Shown: one piece after another, positions 52,294-60,771 of the stretch | Layout: each line of letters begins with the position of its first letter | Position numbering within the stretch: the stretch's first letter is position 1 | Assembly (NCBI RefSeq): GCF_013201975.1 | Contig: NZ_CP053845.1 | Coordinates: forward strand, 1,178,001-1,242,000 | From: Campylobacter sp. CCUG 57310 | Lineage (GTDB): Bacteria > Campylobacterota > Campylobacteria > Campylobacterales > Campylobacteraceae | DNA length: 64,000 nt | Direction of reading: 5' to 3' | Translations under genes and position numbers: made by a program | The notes under the pieces: generated by a model | The model's database searches: none | The model's input: the letters and a program-made list of their open reading frames with translations, nothing else | What the model was told of the DNA's origin: nothing

Positions 52294-53049
52294 ATGAAAG
52301 ATTATAATCAGATCAGCTCTAAGTTACAAATTTTCTTATCTGACTACCTTGCAAAAAGCGGAGCGGAGAATTTTGTCATCGGTATTAGCGGAGGTATCGA
52401 TTCAGCAGTTGTAGCAACGCTTTGTAAGATGGTTAAGCCTAAAAATACTTACGCTCTTATAATGCCTACTAAATTTTCAAACGAAGATAATTTAAAAGAC
52501 GCCCTAACGCTTTGCAAAAAGCTTGACATCGGCCATAAGATCATAAATATCCAGCCCATTTTAGATAGCTTTAGCGGTAGCATAGGCGAAAAACTATCGA
52601 ATTTAAGAAGCGGAAATTTAGCCGCCAGGGTTAGAATGAGCTTGCTTTATGACTATTCGGCAAGCATAAACGCTTTGGTAGTAGGCACAACAAACAAAAG
52701 CGAACTAATGCTTGGATATAGCACTATCCATGGAGATTTGGCATGTGCTTTAAACCCTATCGGAGAACTTTTTAAAACCGAAATTTTTGAATTTGCGAGA
52801 TTTTTAGGAGTAGATGAAGGTATCATCACAAAACCGCCTTCGGCAGACTTTTATGAGGGTCAAACGGACGAAGGAGATATGGGATATGAATACGAAAAAA
52901 TCGATAAGGTTTTAATAGATATAGAAAAAAAAGAGAGCAAAAAAAAGCTGTTAGGCAAATTTGACAACGCGCTTGTAAATATGATACTTACAAGAATATC
53001 AAAAAACAAATTTAAGCTTAGCATGCCACCGATTGCCAAGATAAACTAA
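52294..53049 (+). CDS. nadE: NH3-dependent NAD+ synthetase
   Basis: NadE converts deamido-NAD to NAD with ammonia and ATP. The 251 residues lack a glutaminase domain, so ammonia is used. The ATP-pyrophosphatase loop GISGGIDSAVV is near residue 32, VGTTNKSELMLGYSTIHGD near residue 130 (in two parts), and KPPSADFYEGQTDE near residue 182. A TATAAT at 52253-52258 is the likely -10. Confidence 0.96.
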   Translation: MKDYNQISSKLQIFLSDYLAKSGAENFVIGISGGIDSAVVATLCKMVKPKNTYALIMPTKFSNEDNLKDALTLCKKLDIGHKIINIQPILDSFSGSIGEKLSNLRSGNLAARVRMSLLYDYSASINALVVGTTNKSELMLGYSTIHGDLACALNPIGELFKTEIFEFARFLGVDEGIITKPPSADFYEGQTDEGDMGYEYEKIDKVLIDIEKKESKKKLLGKFDNALVNMILTRISKNKFKLSMPPIAKIN

Positions 53050-53066
53050 ATTAAGGAGTTGAAATT

Positions 53067-54200
53067 ATGGAGGAAATTACATTTTACAAGCCATCTATCG
53101 ACGAAAAAGAGATAGAGCTTATAAAAGAAGCCCTTAAGGACAACGGAGCTTCTATGATTAGTAGGTTTGAAGCGGAGCTTAAGAAGTATTTTGGCGTAAA
53201 ACATGCGGTAACGACAAACAACGGAACGGCAGCACACCATCTTGCGCTTTGCTCTATCGATCTAAAACGCGGAGATAAGCTTATATGTTCGGTAAATTCA
53301 ACTCCAAGCGTAGCGCAATCAATCAGGCATTTTGACGCCGAGCCGATATTTGTAGATGTAAACGAAGATGATTTTAACATGAATCCAAATTCGCTAAGAG
53401 ATGTCCTTAAAGTAAATAACCACAAAAAGCTAAAGGGCATATTTGTAAATCACGTAGCGGGTCAAGCTACCGATATGGATGAAATTTACGATATAGCTAA
53501 CGAATACGGCATAAAGGTATTTGACGACGCAGGCAAAGGCATAGGACTTACCTATAAAGATAAGAAAATAGGCTCTACGGACGACTCCTCACTTGCTTGC
53601 TTTAGTATTCATTCTCAGCTTACAAATCCGATCGCAACTGCCGGCTTTATGGTAACAAATGACGATAATATCGCAGAAAGAGCTAAGCTGCTTAGAAATC
53701 ACGCCATCATAAACGGCATTGATAAAGACGGAAATTTAAGCTATATATACGATGTGGTTGATATCGGCGTTAAATACGATCTTACGGCACTTTGCGCAGC
53801 TTATGCGATGGGTCAATTCGGTAAAAACGATAAATTTATCAAAAGACGCCAAGAGATAGCTAAAATTTACGATGAACAGCTAAAAGACTGCCCGCACATC
53901 ACGACTCCGATTAAAAAACGAGATCATACCTACGTGCAATACATCATAAAAGTCGATAAAAATCGCGATAGCTTTGCTAAAGAGCTACTTGAAAACGGTA
54001 TTCACACTTCGCTTCATCATATACCGATGCATCTTTTAAGCTATTACAAAAACAAATACGCACTTAAAGTAAATGCTTATCCAAACGCGCTTAAAGTCTA
54101 TCAGCAAGTGCTTTCATTGCCGATTTATGCGGCTTTAAAAGATGAAGAGGTTTATAAAATTTGCGAAACGATAAAAGAGATAGCTAAACACCGTGTTTAA
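53067..54200 (+). CDS. DegT/DnrJ/EryC1/StrS-family protein lacking the PLP lysine
   Basis: This 377-residue protein has the fold of sugar aminotransferases: [17 protein letters not shown] near residue 50, [14 protein letters not shown] near residue 92, DDAGKGIG near residue 150, and the C-terminal [11 protein letters not shown]. Where the family has SFHPSKNLTTGEGG, this protein has [14 protein letters not shown], so the Schiff-base lysine aligns with leucine without any gap and the GEGG loop is lost. It may be a non-transaminating PLP enzyme or a PLP-free binding protein. It is inserted between nadE and lpxK and ends overlapping lpxK by 8 bp. Confidence 0.85.
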   Translation: MEEITFYKPSIDEKEIELIKEALKDNGASMISRFEAELKKYFGVKHAVTTNNGTAAHHLALCSIDLKRGDKLICSVNSTPSVAQSIRHFDAEPIFVDVNEDDFNMNPNSLRDVLKVNNHKKLKGIFVNHVAGQATDMDEIYDIANEYGIKVFDDAGKGIGLTYKDKKIGSTDDSSLACFSIHSQLTNPIATAGFMVTNDDNIAERAKLLRNHAIINGIDKDGNLSYIYDVVDIGVKYDLTALCAAYAMGQFGKNDKFIKRRQEIAKIYDEQLKDCPHITTPIKKRDHTYVQYIIKVDKNRDSFAKELLENGIHTSLHHIPMHLLSYYKNKYALKVNAYPNALKVYQQVLSLPIYAALKDEEVYKICETIKEIAKHRV

Positions 54201-55104
54201 GAGGTTTGTGCATAGTTTTGCGCAGCGATATTTTTATAGTCCTGATTTAGCCTGCAAGCTTCTTGCGATACTGCTTTTACCTCTTAGCGCCATTTATTTT
54301 ATAGTTATTTGGGTCAAATTTAAGCTTGCTTCTAAAAAAAATTTTGATATCCCGATAATAAGTATTGGAAATTTGACTCTTGGCGGAAGCGGAAAAACTC
54401 CCCTTTGTATAGCTATAGCAAACGAATTTGAGGGCGGTTTTATCATCCTTAGAGGATATAAGCGCGCCTCAAAAGGACTTAAACAAATTTGCATAAACGG
54501 CGAAATTTTAACCGATGTCAAAACAAGCGGCGATGAGGCGATGGAGTATGCAAAAAGCGTTAAAAACGCAAATGTCATCGTAAGCGAAAACCGCGATGAA
54601 GCCATAAATTTAGCTCGCAGTCTTAAAGCCAGATACGTCTTACTTGATGACGGCTTTTCTAAATTTCACATCAAAAAACTTAACATCCTCATTAAGCCCT
54701 CGCACGAGCCCTATTTTGATTTCGTCATACCAAGCGGTGCTTATAGATATCCTAAGAGCTTTTATACATTTGCAGACCGTATCGTGCAAGAAGGAGTTGA
54801 TTTCGCTCGAGAAAGCGAGATTATTAACCCAAGCGATAGGATGGTTTTAGTTACCGCCATAGCAAATCCGGCAAGACTTAGCCCATTTTATGAAAAGTGT
54901 GTGGGACGAGAGTTCTTTGAAGATCATCATAGCTTTACCAAAGGCGAGCTTGAAGAGATTTTAAAGCGTTACAAAGCCACTTCGCTACTAGTTACCAAAA
55001 AAGATTTCGTAAAGATAGAGGAATTTGGCTTGCCGATATCCCTAATCACTCTTAAAACAACTCTTTCAAGCGATTTTAAAGAGCTTATCAAAGCTAGTCT
55101 CTAG
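54193..55104 (+). CDS. lpxK: Tetraacyldisaccharide 4'-kinase LpxK
   Basis: LpxK phosphorylates the lipid A disaccharide at the 4' position on the inner membrane. It has an N-terminal hydrophobic segment ([22 protein letters not shown] in pieces, residues ~17-40), the P-loop [14 protein letters not shown] near residue 55, RGYKRASKG near residue 90, and [13 protein letters not shown] near residue 155. The start is GTG at 54193 within the end of the previous gene. Length (303) is close to that of C. jejuni LpxK as I recall it. Confidence 0.92.
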   Translation: MFKRFVHSFAQRYFYSPDLACKLLAILLLPLSAIYFIVIWVKFKLASKKNFDIPIISIGNLTLGGSGKTPLCIAIANEFEGGFIILRGYKRASKGLKQICINGEILTDVKTSGDEAMEYAKSVKNANVIVSENRDEAINLARSLKARYVLLDDGFSKFHIKKLNILIKPSHEPYFDFVIPSGAYRYPKSFYTFADRIVQEGVDFARESEIINPSDRMVLVTAIANPARLSPFYEKCVGREFFEDHHSFTKGELEEILKRYKATSLLVTKKDFVKIEEFGLPISLITLKTTLSSDFKELIKASL

Positions 55105-55115
55105 GCAAAATTTGC

Positions 55116-55121
55116 TATAAT
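55116..55121 (+). promoter_or_regulatory. Sigma-70 -10 box of argB
   Basis: TATAAT (55116-55121) in the 36-bp lpxK-argB gap lies 20 bp before the TTG start, followed by AAAAAGGA. It suggests that argB-cutA-thrC-kdsB can start from its own promoter. Confidence 0.5.
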
Positions 55122-55140
55122 CGCCCAAAAAGGATCAAAT

Positions 55141-55983
55141 TTGCAAAAACATATCAAAACAGCCGAGATTATCGTATCCGCACTCCCGTATATACAAAAA
55201 TTTAGAGATAAAATTTTTGTCATCAAATACGGTGGCGCAGCGCAAATAGACGAAAAGCTAAAAAACGACTTTGCGCGCGATGTGGTGCTGTTAAATTTAG
55301 TAGGCATAAAAGTCGTGATCGTGCACGGCGGAGGCAAAAAGATAAACTCCATGCTTGAAAAACTTGATATCAAAAGCGAATTTGTAGACGGACTAAGAGT
55401 GACCGATGAAGCGACGATGGAAGTAGTCGAGATGGTGTTAAGCGGGCTAATAAACAAAGAGATAACGGCTCTTTTAAACAAGCATGGCGCAAAAGCCATA
55501 GGCATAAGCGGAAAAGATGCTAATATGCTAAATGCGGTCAAATCACATAGCGGCAAATACGGCTTTGTGGGCGATATTACCGATGTAGATGAAAATATCG
55601 TGCTAAATTTGCTTAAAGAGGGCTTTGTGCCCGTTATCGCGCCTATCGCAACCGATAAAAACGCAAACAGCTACAACATCAACGCCGATCTTTGCGCAAG
55701 CGCGATAGCCTGCAAGCTAAAAGCCGAAAAGATAATGTTTTTAACAGATACGGCAGGGATCTTAGACGGAGAAAAAAATCTCATAAGCAAGCTTGATGAA
55801 GCAAGCATAAAAGAGCTTAAAAACTCAGGCGTAATAAGCGGAGGCATGATACCAAAAGTAGATGCCGCACTTGCTTGCGTAAAAAGCGGAGTTAAAAACT
55901 CACATATCATAGACGGCAGACTGCCCCACTCCATACTTCTTGAGCTATTTACCGATGATGGAATAGGAACAATGATAAGATGA
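55141..55983 (+). CDS. argB: Acetylglutamate kinase ArgB
   Basis: ArgB phosphorylates N-acetylglutamate in arginine synthesis. The 280 residues contain FVIKYGGAAQI near residue 28, VIVHGGGKKINSML near residue 60, LTDTAGILDGEKNLISKL near residue 200, and SGGMIPKVDAALACVKSG near residue 235. The start is TTG at 55141, supported by AAAAAGGATCAAA directly upstream; the next in-frame ATG would delete the nucleotide-binding start. It overlaps cutA by ATGA. Confidence 0.95.
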   Translation: MQKHIKTAEIIVSALPYIQKFRDKIFVIKYGGAAQIDEKLKNDFARDVVLLNLVGIKVVIVHGGGKKINSMLEKLDIKSEFVDGLRVTDEATMEVVEMVLSGLINKEITALLNKHGAKAIGISGKDANMLNAVKSHSGKYGFVGDITDVDENIVLNLLKEGFVPVIAPIATDKNANSYNINADLCASAIACKLKAEKIMFLTDTAGILDGEKNLISKLDEASIKELKNSGVISGGMIPKVDAALACVKSGVKNSHIIDGRLPHSILLELFTDDGIGTMIR

Positions 55984-56288
55984 AATTTGTGATAACTTCC
56001 TGTGATAAAAAAGGCGCAAAAAAACTTTCAAAAAAACTCATAAAGCGTAAATTCGCAGCTTGTGTAAGCGTGATAAAGGCCAAAAGCACCTATGTATGGG
56101 AAAGGGAAATTTGCTCTGAAAAAGAGAGAATTTTGCTCATAAAAACAGCTAAAAAATTTAAAAAAATAAGCAAATTTATAAAATCCAACCACAGCTACGA
56201 GCTTCCTGAAATCGCAATTATAAAAGCTGACGGTGTGCTTAAAAAATACGCAAAATGGGTTAGAAAATCGACAAAAGGCAAAAAATGA
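55980..56288 (+). CDS. cutA: Divalent-cation tolerance protein CutA
   Basis: This is a 102-residue CutA1-type trimeric protein of ferredoxin-like fold, implicated in metal tolerance though its biochemical role is unsettled. The family stretch is visible: KRKFAACVSVIKAKSTYVWE near residue 27, ERILLIKTAKKF, and NHSYELPEIAIIK near residue 70. It is unusually lysine-rich. Translationally coupled to both argB and thrC by ATGA overlaps. Confidence 0.88.
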   Translation: MKFVITSCDKKGAKKLSKKLIKRKFAACVSVIKAKSTYVWEREICSEKERILLIKTAKKFKKISKFIKSNHSYELPEIAIIKADGVLKKYAKWVRKSTKGKK

Positions 56289-57751
56289 AACTTCACCAAA
56301 CAAGAGCCAATGAAAATGAAAATTTAAACGCGGTTGAATTTAGCCACGCGCTTCTTGCGCCTAGTTCAAACTACGGAGGGCTTTATGCTCCGCTTAACCT
56401 GCCTAAGCTGGATGATGAATTTTTCGCGCAAGCAAAGGAGTTAAATTACGAGCAAATCGCGCTTGAGATCATTAAAAAATTTGAATTTGACGTTAAAAAC
56501 GATGTCTTTGAAAAAGCCCTTAAAAGATATCTGAAATTTGACAAGCCAAACGAGCCCGTTCAGATAAGAAAAATCGGCGAAAATTTATACATAAACGAGC
56601 TTTATCACGGACCTACTAGAGCTTTTAAGGATATGGCGCTTCAGCCGTTTGGAGTGATTTTAAGCGAGCTAGCAAGATCAAAAAACGAAAACTATCTCAT
56701 AATGTGCGCCACAAGCGGAGATACGGGTCCTGCTACGCTTGAAACATTTAGCGATGCTCCAAATATAAAAGTAGTCTGCCTCTACCCAAAAGACGGCACA
56801 AGCGAAGTTCAGCGCCTTCAAATGATAAACGCAAGCGCTAAAAATTTAAAAGTTATCGGCATAGAAGGCAACTTCGACGATGCACAAAGAGCGCTTAAAA
56901 CGCTTTTGGCTAGCGAGAATTTCAAAACAGCCCTAAAAGAACTTGGAGTATCTCTAAGCGCTGCAAATTCGGTAAATTTCGGGCGAATTTTATTTCAGAT
57001 CATATATCACGTCTATGCTTATGTATATCTTTTAAAAACAGGTGTTTTAAAAGCGCAAGAGAGTTTTGATATCATCGTACCAAGCGGAAATTTCGGCAAT
57101 GCGCTTGGAGCATACTACGCTAAAAAAATGGGTGCAAAAATAGACAAAATCAAAATCGTCTCAAACGCAAATAATATCTTAACCGAATTTTTTACCACCG
57201 GCGTTTATGATCTTAGAGGCAAAACCCTTGTAAAAACCATAAGTCCGGCTATGGATATATTGATCTCATCAAACGTAGAGAGATTGCTTTTTGATAAATT
57301 TGGAGCAGTTAGAACAAAAGAGCTTATGCAAAATTTATCTCAAAACGGTCTTTACAGACTAAATTTAGATGAACTAGAAGAGCTTAAAAAAGATTTTGAA
57401 GCTGATTTTTGTAGTGATGAAGAGTGCGAAGAGATAATTAAAGAGCAAGCAATCAAAGACGTCATAATCGATCCTCACACGGCCACTTGCTTTAAGATGA
57501 GTTCAAATTTGACCCGTCCAACCATGATCACCTCTACCGCTCATTGGGTTAAATTTGCGCCAAGTATGTTTAAGGCGTGCAAAAATGAAGATCTAAAAGA
57601 TGAAAAATCAGGACTTGAAGCCTTAGCAAAAGAATTTAGCGATATCGTTCCTGAGTCTATAAAGTCGCTATTTAGCTCACAAGCCGTTCATACCGACATA
57701 GCGCACAAAGATGAGATAGAAGATAAAATTCTAAACTGGATAAGGCAATGA
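56285..57751 (+). CDS. thrC: Threonine synthase ThrC
   Basis: ThrC converts O-phosphohomoserine to threonine with PLP. The 488 residues show YGGLYAPLNLP at the start, the PLP lysine in GPTRAFKDMALQPFG near residue 108, CATSGDTGPATLE near residue 140, PSGNFGNALGAYYAKKMG near residue 263 and, near residue 400, DPHTATC. The longer N-terminus places it in the yeast/E. coli-type ThrC class. It is coupled to kdsB by ATGA. Confidence 0.95.
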   Translation: MKLHQTRANENENLNAVEFSHALLAPSSNYGGLYAPLNLPKLDDEFFAQAKELNYEQIALEIIKKFEFDVKNDVFEKALKRYLKFDKPNEPVQIRKIGENLYINELYHGPTRAFKDMALQPFGVILSELARSKNENYLIMCATSGDTGPATLETFSDAPNIKVVCLYPKDGTSEVQRLQMINASAKNLKVIGIEGNFDDAQRALKTLLASENFKTALKELGVSLSAANSVNFGRILFQIIYHVYAYVYLLKTGVLKAQESFDIIVPSGNFGNALGAYYAKKMGAKIDKIKIVSNANNILTEFFTTGVYDLRGKTLVKTISPAMDILISSNVERLLFDKFGAVRTKELMQNLSQNGLYRLNLDELEELKKDFEADFCSDEECEEIIKEQAIKDVIIDPHTATCFKMSSNLTRPTMITSTAHWVKFAPSMFKACKNEDLKDEKSGLEALAKEFSDIVPESIKSLFSSQAVHTDIAHKDEIEDKILNWIRQ

Positions 57752-58461
57752 TAGTAATACCAGCTCGCCTTGCTTCAACAAGGTTTCATAATAAAATTTT
57801 ACAGCCCATCAACGGCTTGCCGATGTTTATCGCAACCGCAAAAAGAGTGCAAAACGTGGATGAAATTTTAATCGCGGTTGATAATGAAGAGGTGCTTGAA
57901 ATAGCTAAAAAATATGGATTTAAAGCGGTCATGACAAGCAAGGATCATCAAAGCGGAACCGACCGTATAAATGAGGCGGTTACAGTTTTAAACCTTAACA
58001 AAGACGAAATCATCATAAACGTTCAAGCCGATGAGCCTTTTATAGAGCCTGAAAATATAGCCAAATTTAAAGATTTCTGCGAAAAAAACCTAGAAAAAGC
58101 ATTTATGTTTTCATGCTACAAAACTATAGACGATAAAAATGCCGACGATAAAAATCTAGTTAAAGTCGTAACCGACAAAGACGGCTTTGCACTGTATTTT
58201 TCTCGATCAAGGATTCCTTTTAACAGAAGCGAATGCAACGCTTATAAAGCGCATCTTGGCATCTACGGATACAGCGTAAAAGCGCTTAGTGAATTTTGCG
58301 CATTTAAACCCTCTTTCCTTGAGGATACGGAAAAATTAGAGCAACTAAGAGCGCTTGAAAACGGTAAAAAAATAGCCATGCTTGAAGTAAGTAGCCAAAG
58401 CATAGGTATTGACTGCGAAGAGGACTTGCAAAGAGCCTTGAACAAATTCTTAAACAAATAG
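57748..58461 (+). CDS. kdsB: CMP-KDO synthetase (3-deoxy-manno-octulosonate cytidylyltransferase)
   Basis: KdsB activates KDO with CTP for attachment to lipid A. The 237 residues carry VIPARLASTRFHNKILQPI at the N-terminus, TSKDHQSGTDRINEA near residue 70, INVQADEPFIEPE near residue 93, YFSRSRIPFNR near residue 148 and HLGIYGY. It completes the run argB-cutA-thrC-kdsB, the C. jejuni order apart from argB and cutA, and works in the same pathway as lpxK upstream. Confidence 0.96.
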   Translation: MIVIPARLASTRFHNKILQPINGLPMFIATAKRVQNVDEILIAVDNEEVLEIAKKYGFKAVMTSKDHQSGTDRINEAVTVLNLNKDEIIINVQADEPFIEPENIAKFKDFCEKNLEKAFMFSCYKTIDDKNADDKNLVKVVTDKDGFALYFSRSRIPFNRSECNAYKAHLGIYGYSVKALSEFCAFKPSFLEDTEKLEQLRALENGKKIAMLEVSSQSIGIDCEEDLQRALNKFLNK

Positions 58462-58528
58462 CCTTGTGTTGATTTAAATTAACGATTTGCGCGATGAGAT
58501 TTGCTAAATTTACGCCAAAGGAAGCAAA

Positions 58529-58891
58529 ATGACGCAAGAAAAATTTATAGAACAAGTTAGCACAATGGCAAAGTTTTTAAGCATAAATTGCAAGGATAAT
58601 CATCCAAGCGCTTTTAAAAACGAAATAAATTTAAATCTTGCATACAAAGGCGAAAATCTCAACTTTAATGTTTCTACATCACTTTGCAAAGAGTGCGAAG
58701 AGTTGTTTTACTATGCTCACGAACGCCTTAGCCAGTGTCCGCACGAAATAAAGCCAAGCTGCAGAAAGTGTCCGCATCCTTGCTACGAAAAAAGCAGATG
58801 GAAACAGATGGCAAAGATAATGAGATATAGCGGCATGAAGCTTGGACTTACTAAAATTAAAAAGATATTTGGATTATCAAGTAACCACTAG
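58529..58891 (+). CDS. YgbA-type nitric-oxide-induced small protein
   Basis: This 120-residue cytosolic protein has an N-terminal helix (IEQVSTMAKFLSINC), the pattern SLCKECEELFYYAHERLSQCPH near residue 50 in parts, then KPSCRKCPHPCYEKSRW with four cysteines and MRYSGMKL. This cysteine arrangement is that of the YgbA_NO family, named for induction by nitrosative stress; the cysteines probably bind zinc or an Fe-S cluster. Function within the family is not settled. The ribosome site AAAGGAAG precedes the ATG. Confidence 0.8.
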   Translation: MTQEKFIEQVSTMAKFLSINCKDNHPSAFKNEINLNLAYKGENLNFNVSTSLCKECEELFYYAHERLSQCPHEIKPSCRKCPHPCYEKSRWKQMAKIMRYSGMKLGLTKIKKIFGLSSNH

Positions 58892-58933
58892 GCTATAAAA
58901 TACTATTTTAACCTTTTCAATAACTCTAAACTT

Positions 58934-59455
58934 TTATTGCTCTTTAGACTTCTCTTCCGCTCTTCTTATAGCTCCTTGCTTTTGCAGATTATCTTTGTAA
59001 ATTTTAAAGATATGATCTTCTAAAACAACTATCTGAAAAGTTCCTTCAAAAACCTTTATATCTTTAGTTCTTCCAACTACTCTTACTTCACGTTTCTTGC
59101 TTTCGCCAAAGTGAGCGTGAGCATCAAATTCTATCATCTCGTTAAGCCTAGTCGGGGCATAGAAGTGAATTTTAGCTCCTATCATCACACTGTGAGTTTC
59201 ATTTACGGAAGCAAGCGCCGCATAGCTAGCCGCAGAGAATACAAATCCACCATGTATAAGCCCTTCGCTGTCCGCCACCATTTCGCTGCTAGCGAAAAAA
59301 TTCGTCTTAGCGTGATTTGGCTCAAGCGCCGTAACTGTTCCGCTTAAATTTAGCTTGATATTTGGAGATGTTTTAAGTTCGTTGCGAAACGGATTTTCAT
59401 CCTCGGGCAGTATTACGCTTTCTTGCACACTGTCATCAAATATATTTTCACTCAT
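58934..59455 (-). CDS. Hotdog-fold acyl-CoA-binding/thioesterase protein (Cj0977-like)
   Basis: This 173-residue protein has a hotdog domain: NHAKTNFFASSEMVADSEGLIHGGFVFSAASYAAL in parts, with the DSEGLIHGGFVF helix near residue 65, then MIGAKIHFYAPTRLNEMIEF and the strand KKREVRVVGRTKD. By motif and by position next to cmoB it corresponds to C. jejuni Cj0977, a flagella-coregulated virulence factor; I recall both points but did not check. It lies 8 bp after cmoB in the same direction, with AAGGAAAAG before the ATG. Confidence 0.8.
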   Translation of the reverse strand: MSENIFDDSVQESVILPEDENPFRNELKTSPNIKLNLSGTVTALEPNHAKTNFFASSEMVADSEGLIHGGFVFSAASYAALASVNETHSVMIGAKIHFYAPTRLNEMIEFDAHAHFGESKKREVRVVGRTKDIKVFEGTFQIVVLEDHIFKIYKDNLQKQGAIRRAEEKSKEQ

Positions 59456-59463
59456 ACTTTTCC

Positions 59464-60357
59464 TTAAATTCCAAGTTTTAGGTAAACTCTTTTTGGCGCA
59501 GGATATCCTTCGATAGTCAAATTCGGATCGTTTTCATCTAAGAAATTTTCCAAGCTCTGACCCAAAATCCAATCCGTCTTTCTCTGCTCGCTAAAATCCG
59601 TATCCTTGGTAGCTAAAATTTCAATATCCTTAAATTTAGCTCTTTCACACCAACCCGTTAGCGCATCTATAGTCGGCACAAAATATATATTTGGTATCTT
59701 TGAATATGTCTTTTTAGGGCTCAGCGCGAATTCGCCGCGCATATCTATATACATCGTATCTAAAAACACCTCGCCGCCTTTATTTAATGAGCCTTTTAGC
59801 TCTTTTAGCATTTTTACCGGATCACTTCTATGATAAAGCACTCCCAAGCAAAAAAGCGTGTCAAATTTATGCTCACAATACGGCAAATGCTCAACTCCAA
59901 GCAGCTCATAATAAATACTCGAACGCACAAAACGATTGATAAATTTAAACTGCATAAACGTATTTATGCTAGGGTCAAAGCCAATCAATTTTTTTGGCTT
60001 AAAAGGTAGCATCTTAAATAGATAATAGCCGTTATTGCACCCTATGTCGCCTACGATTTTACCCTCTAAATTCATATGTGGCTTCAAGATGTTAAATTTC
60101 ACAAAACTTCGCCACTCAGAGTCGATAAAGATATCATCTATCTTAAACGGACCCTTGCGCCATGAGCGTAAATTTAGCGCCATATCCAAGATATCTTCAC
60201 GCTCGCTTTCATTTAAATTTGTGCGAATTTCTACACAATCGCCGAAATTTAGTTCGCTTTCACGCTCTTTCATATCACAAATTCGCTTCCAAATTTCAGC
60301 GTTTGTTTTGCTGTGAAGCTCTTTTAAGCGTAAATTTCTGATTTCGTCTAAGTTCAT
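59464..60357 (-). CDS. cmoB: tRNA U34 carboxymethyltransferase CmoB
   Basis: CmoB transfers a carboxymethyl group from carboxy-SAM to 5-hydroxyuridine at tRNA position 34. The 297-residue protein has SLRSWRKGPF-type sequence (NLRSWRKGPFKIDDIFIDSEWRS in parts, near residue 65), the SAM-binding VGDIGCNNGYYLFKML near residue 110, and FDTLFCLGVLYHRSDP near residue 175. I use the ATG at 60357 because it overlaps the upstream lipoprotein stop as ATGA; a longer in-frame reading exists. Confidence 0.93.
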   Translation of the reverse strand: MNLDEIRNLRLKELHSKTNAEIWKRICDMKERESELNFGDCVEIRTNLNESEREDILDMALNLRSWRKGPFKIDDIFIDSEWRSFVKFNILKPHMNLEGKIVGDIGCNNGYYLFKMLPFKPKKLIGFDPSINTFMQFKFINRFVRSSIYYELLGVEHLPYCEHKFDTLFCLGVLYHRSDPVKMLKELKGSLNKGGEVFLDTMYIDMRGEFALSPKKTYSKIPNIYFVPTIDALTGWCERAKFKDIEILATKDTDFSEQRKTDWILGQSLENFLDENDPNLTIEGYPAPKRVYLKLGI

Positions 60358-60524
60358 TTTGGCCAATCGACTATATTTTTCGGGCAATCCTTGCGGTAAG
60401 TTCCCGTAGCGTCATAATACTCTTTACAATCATTATAATAATTCGTAGAAACTCCGCGCTCATTTACGAACAAGCATCCGCCAAGCAAAATTCCAACCGA
60501 TATCAAAAGCAAAATTTGTCTCAT
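60354..60524 (-). CDS. Small lipoprotein upstream of cmoB
   Basis: This 56-residue gene (59 if the ATG at 60533 is used) has a lipoprotein signal peptide with lipobox LLGGC, cysteine at position 17. The mature part is short, polar and aromatic (NERGVSTNYYNDCKEYYDATGTYRKDCP), with two further cysteines that could form a disulfide. Its stop overlaps the cmoB start as ATGA. C. jejuni has a small putative lipoprotein gene in this neighbourhood (Cj0978c, from memory). No function known. Confidence 0.75.
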   Translation of the reverse strand: MRQILLLISVGILLGGCLFVNERGVSTNYYNDCKEYYDATGTYRKDCPKNIVDWPK

Positions 60525-60543
60525 AATGCTCATCTATTAAAAT

Positions 60544-60771
60544 TTATTTAAAAAATTTAGTGTATTTTTTCTTCATGTATTCAATTACTTCGATGACTTC
60601 ATCAACACCCTCGGCTTCACTTGTTTCAAGGGCGTCTTCAATGCACTCTATATAAGCTTCAGCTGCATCTTGCAAGCACTCTTTTTTCACGCCCGCGTAG
60701 TAAAGCATGCCCTCAAGCATGACCGAAAGTTCGTAACTTAACTCATCTATACTTAGCTCTTCTTCTCTCAT
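60544..60771 (-). CDS. Small acidic helical protein, function unknown
   Basis: This is a 75-residue acidic helical protein (SIDELSYELSVMLEGMLYYAGV, DAAEAYIECIEDALE). The start ATG at 60771 overlaps the DHH-phosphoesterase stop (ATGA), so both are made together. Two cysteines are present. I do not recognise a family. Confidence 0.72.
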   Translation of the reverse strand: MREEELSIDELSYELSVMLEGMLYYAGVKKECLQDAAEAYIECIEDALETSEAEGVDEVIEVIEYMKKKYTKFFK

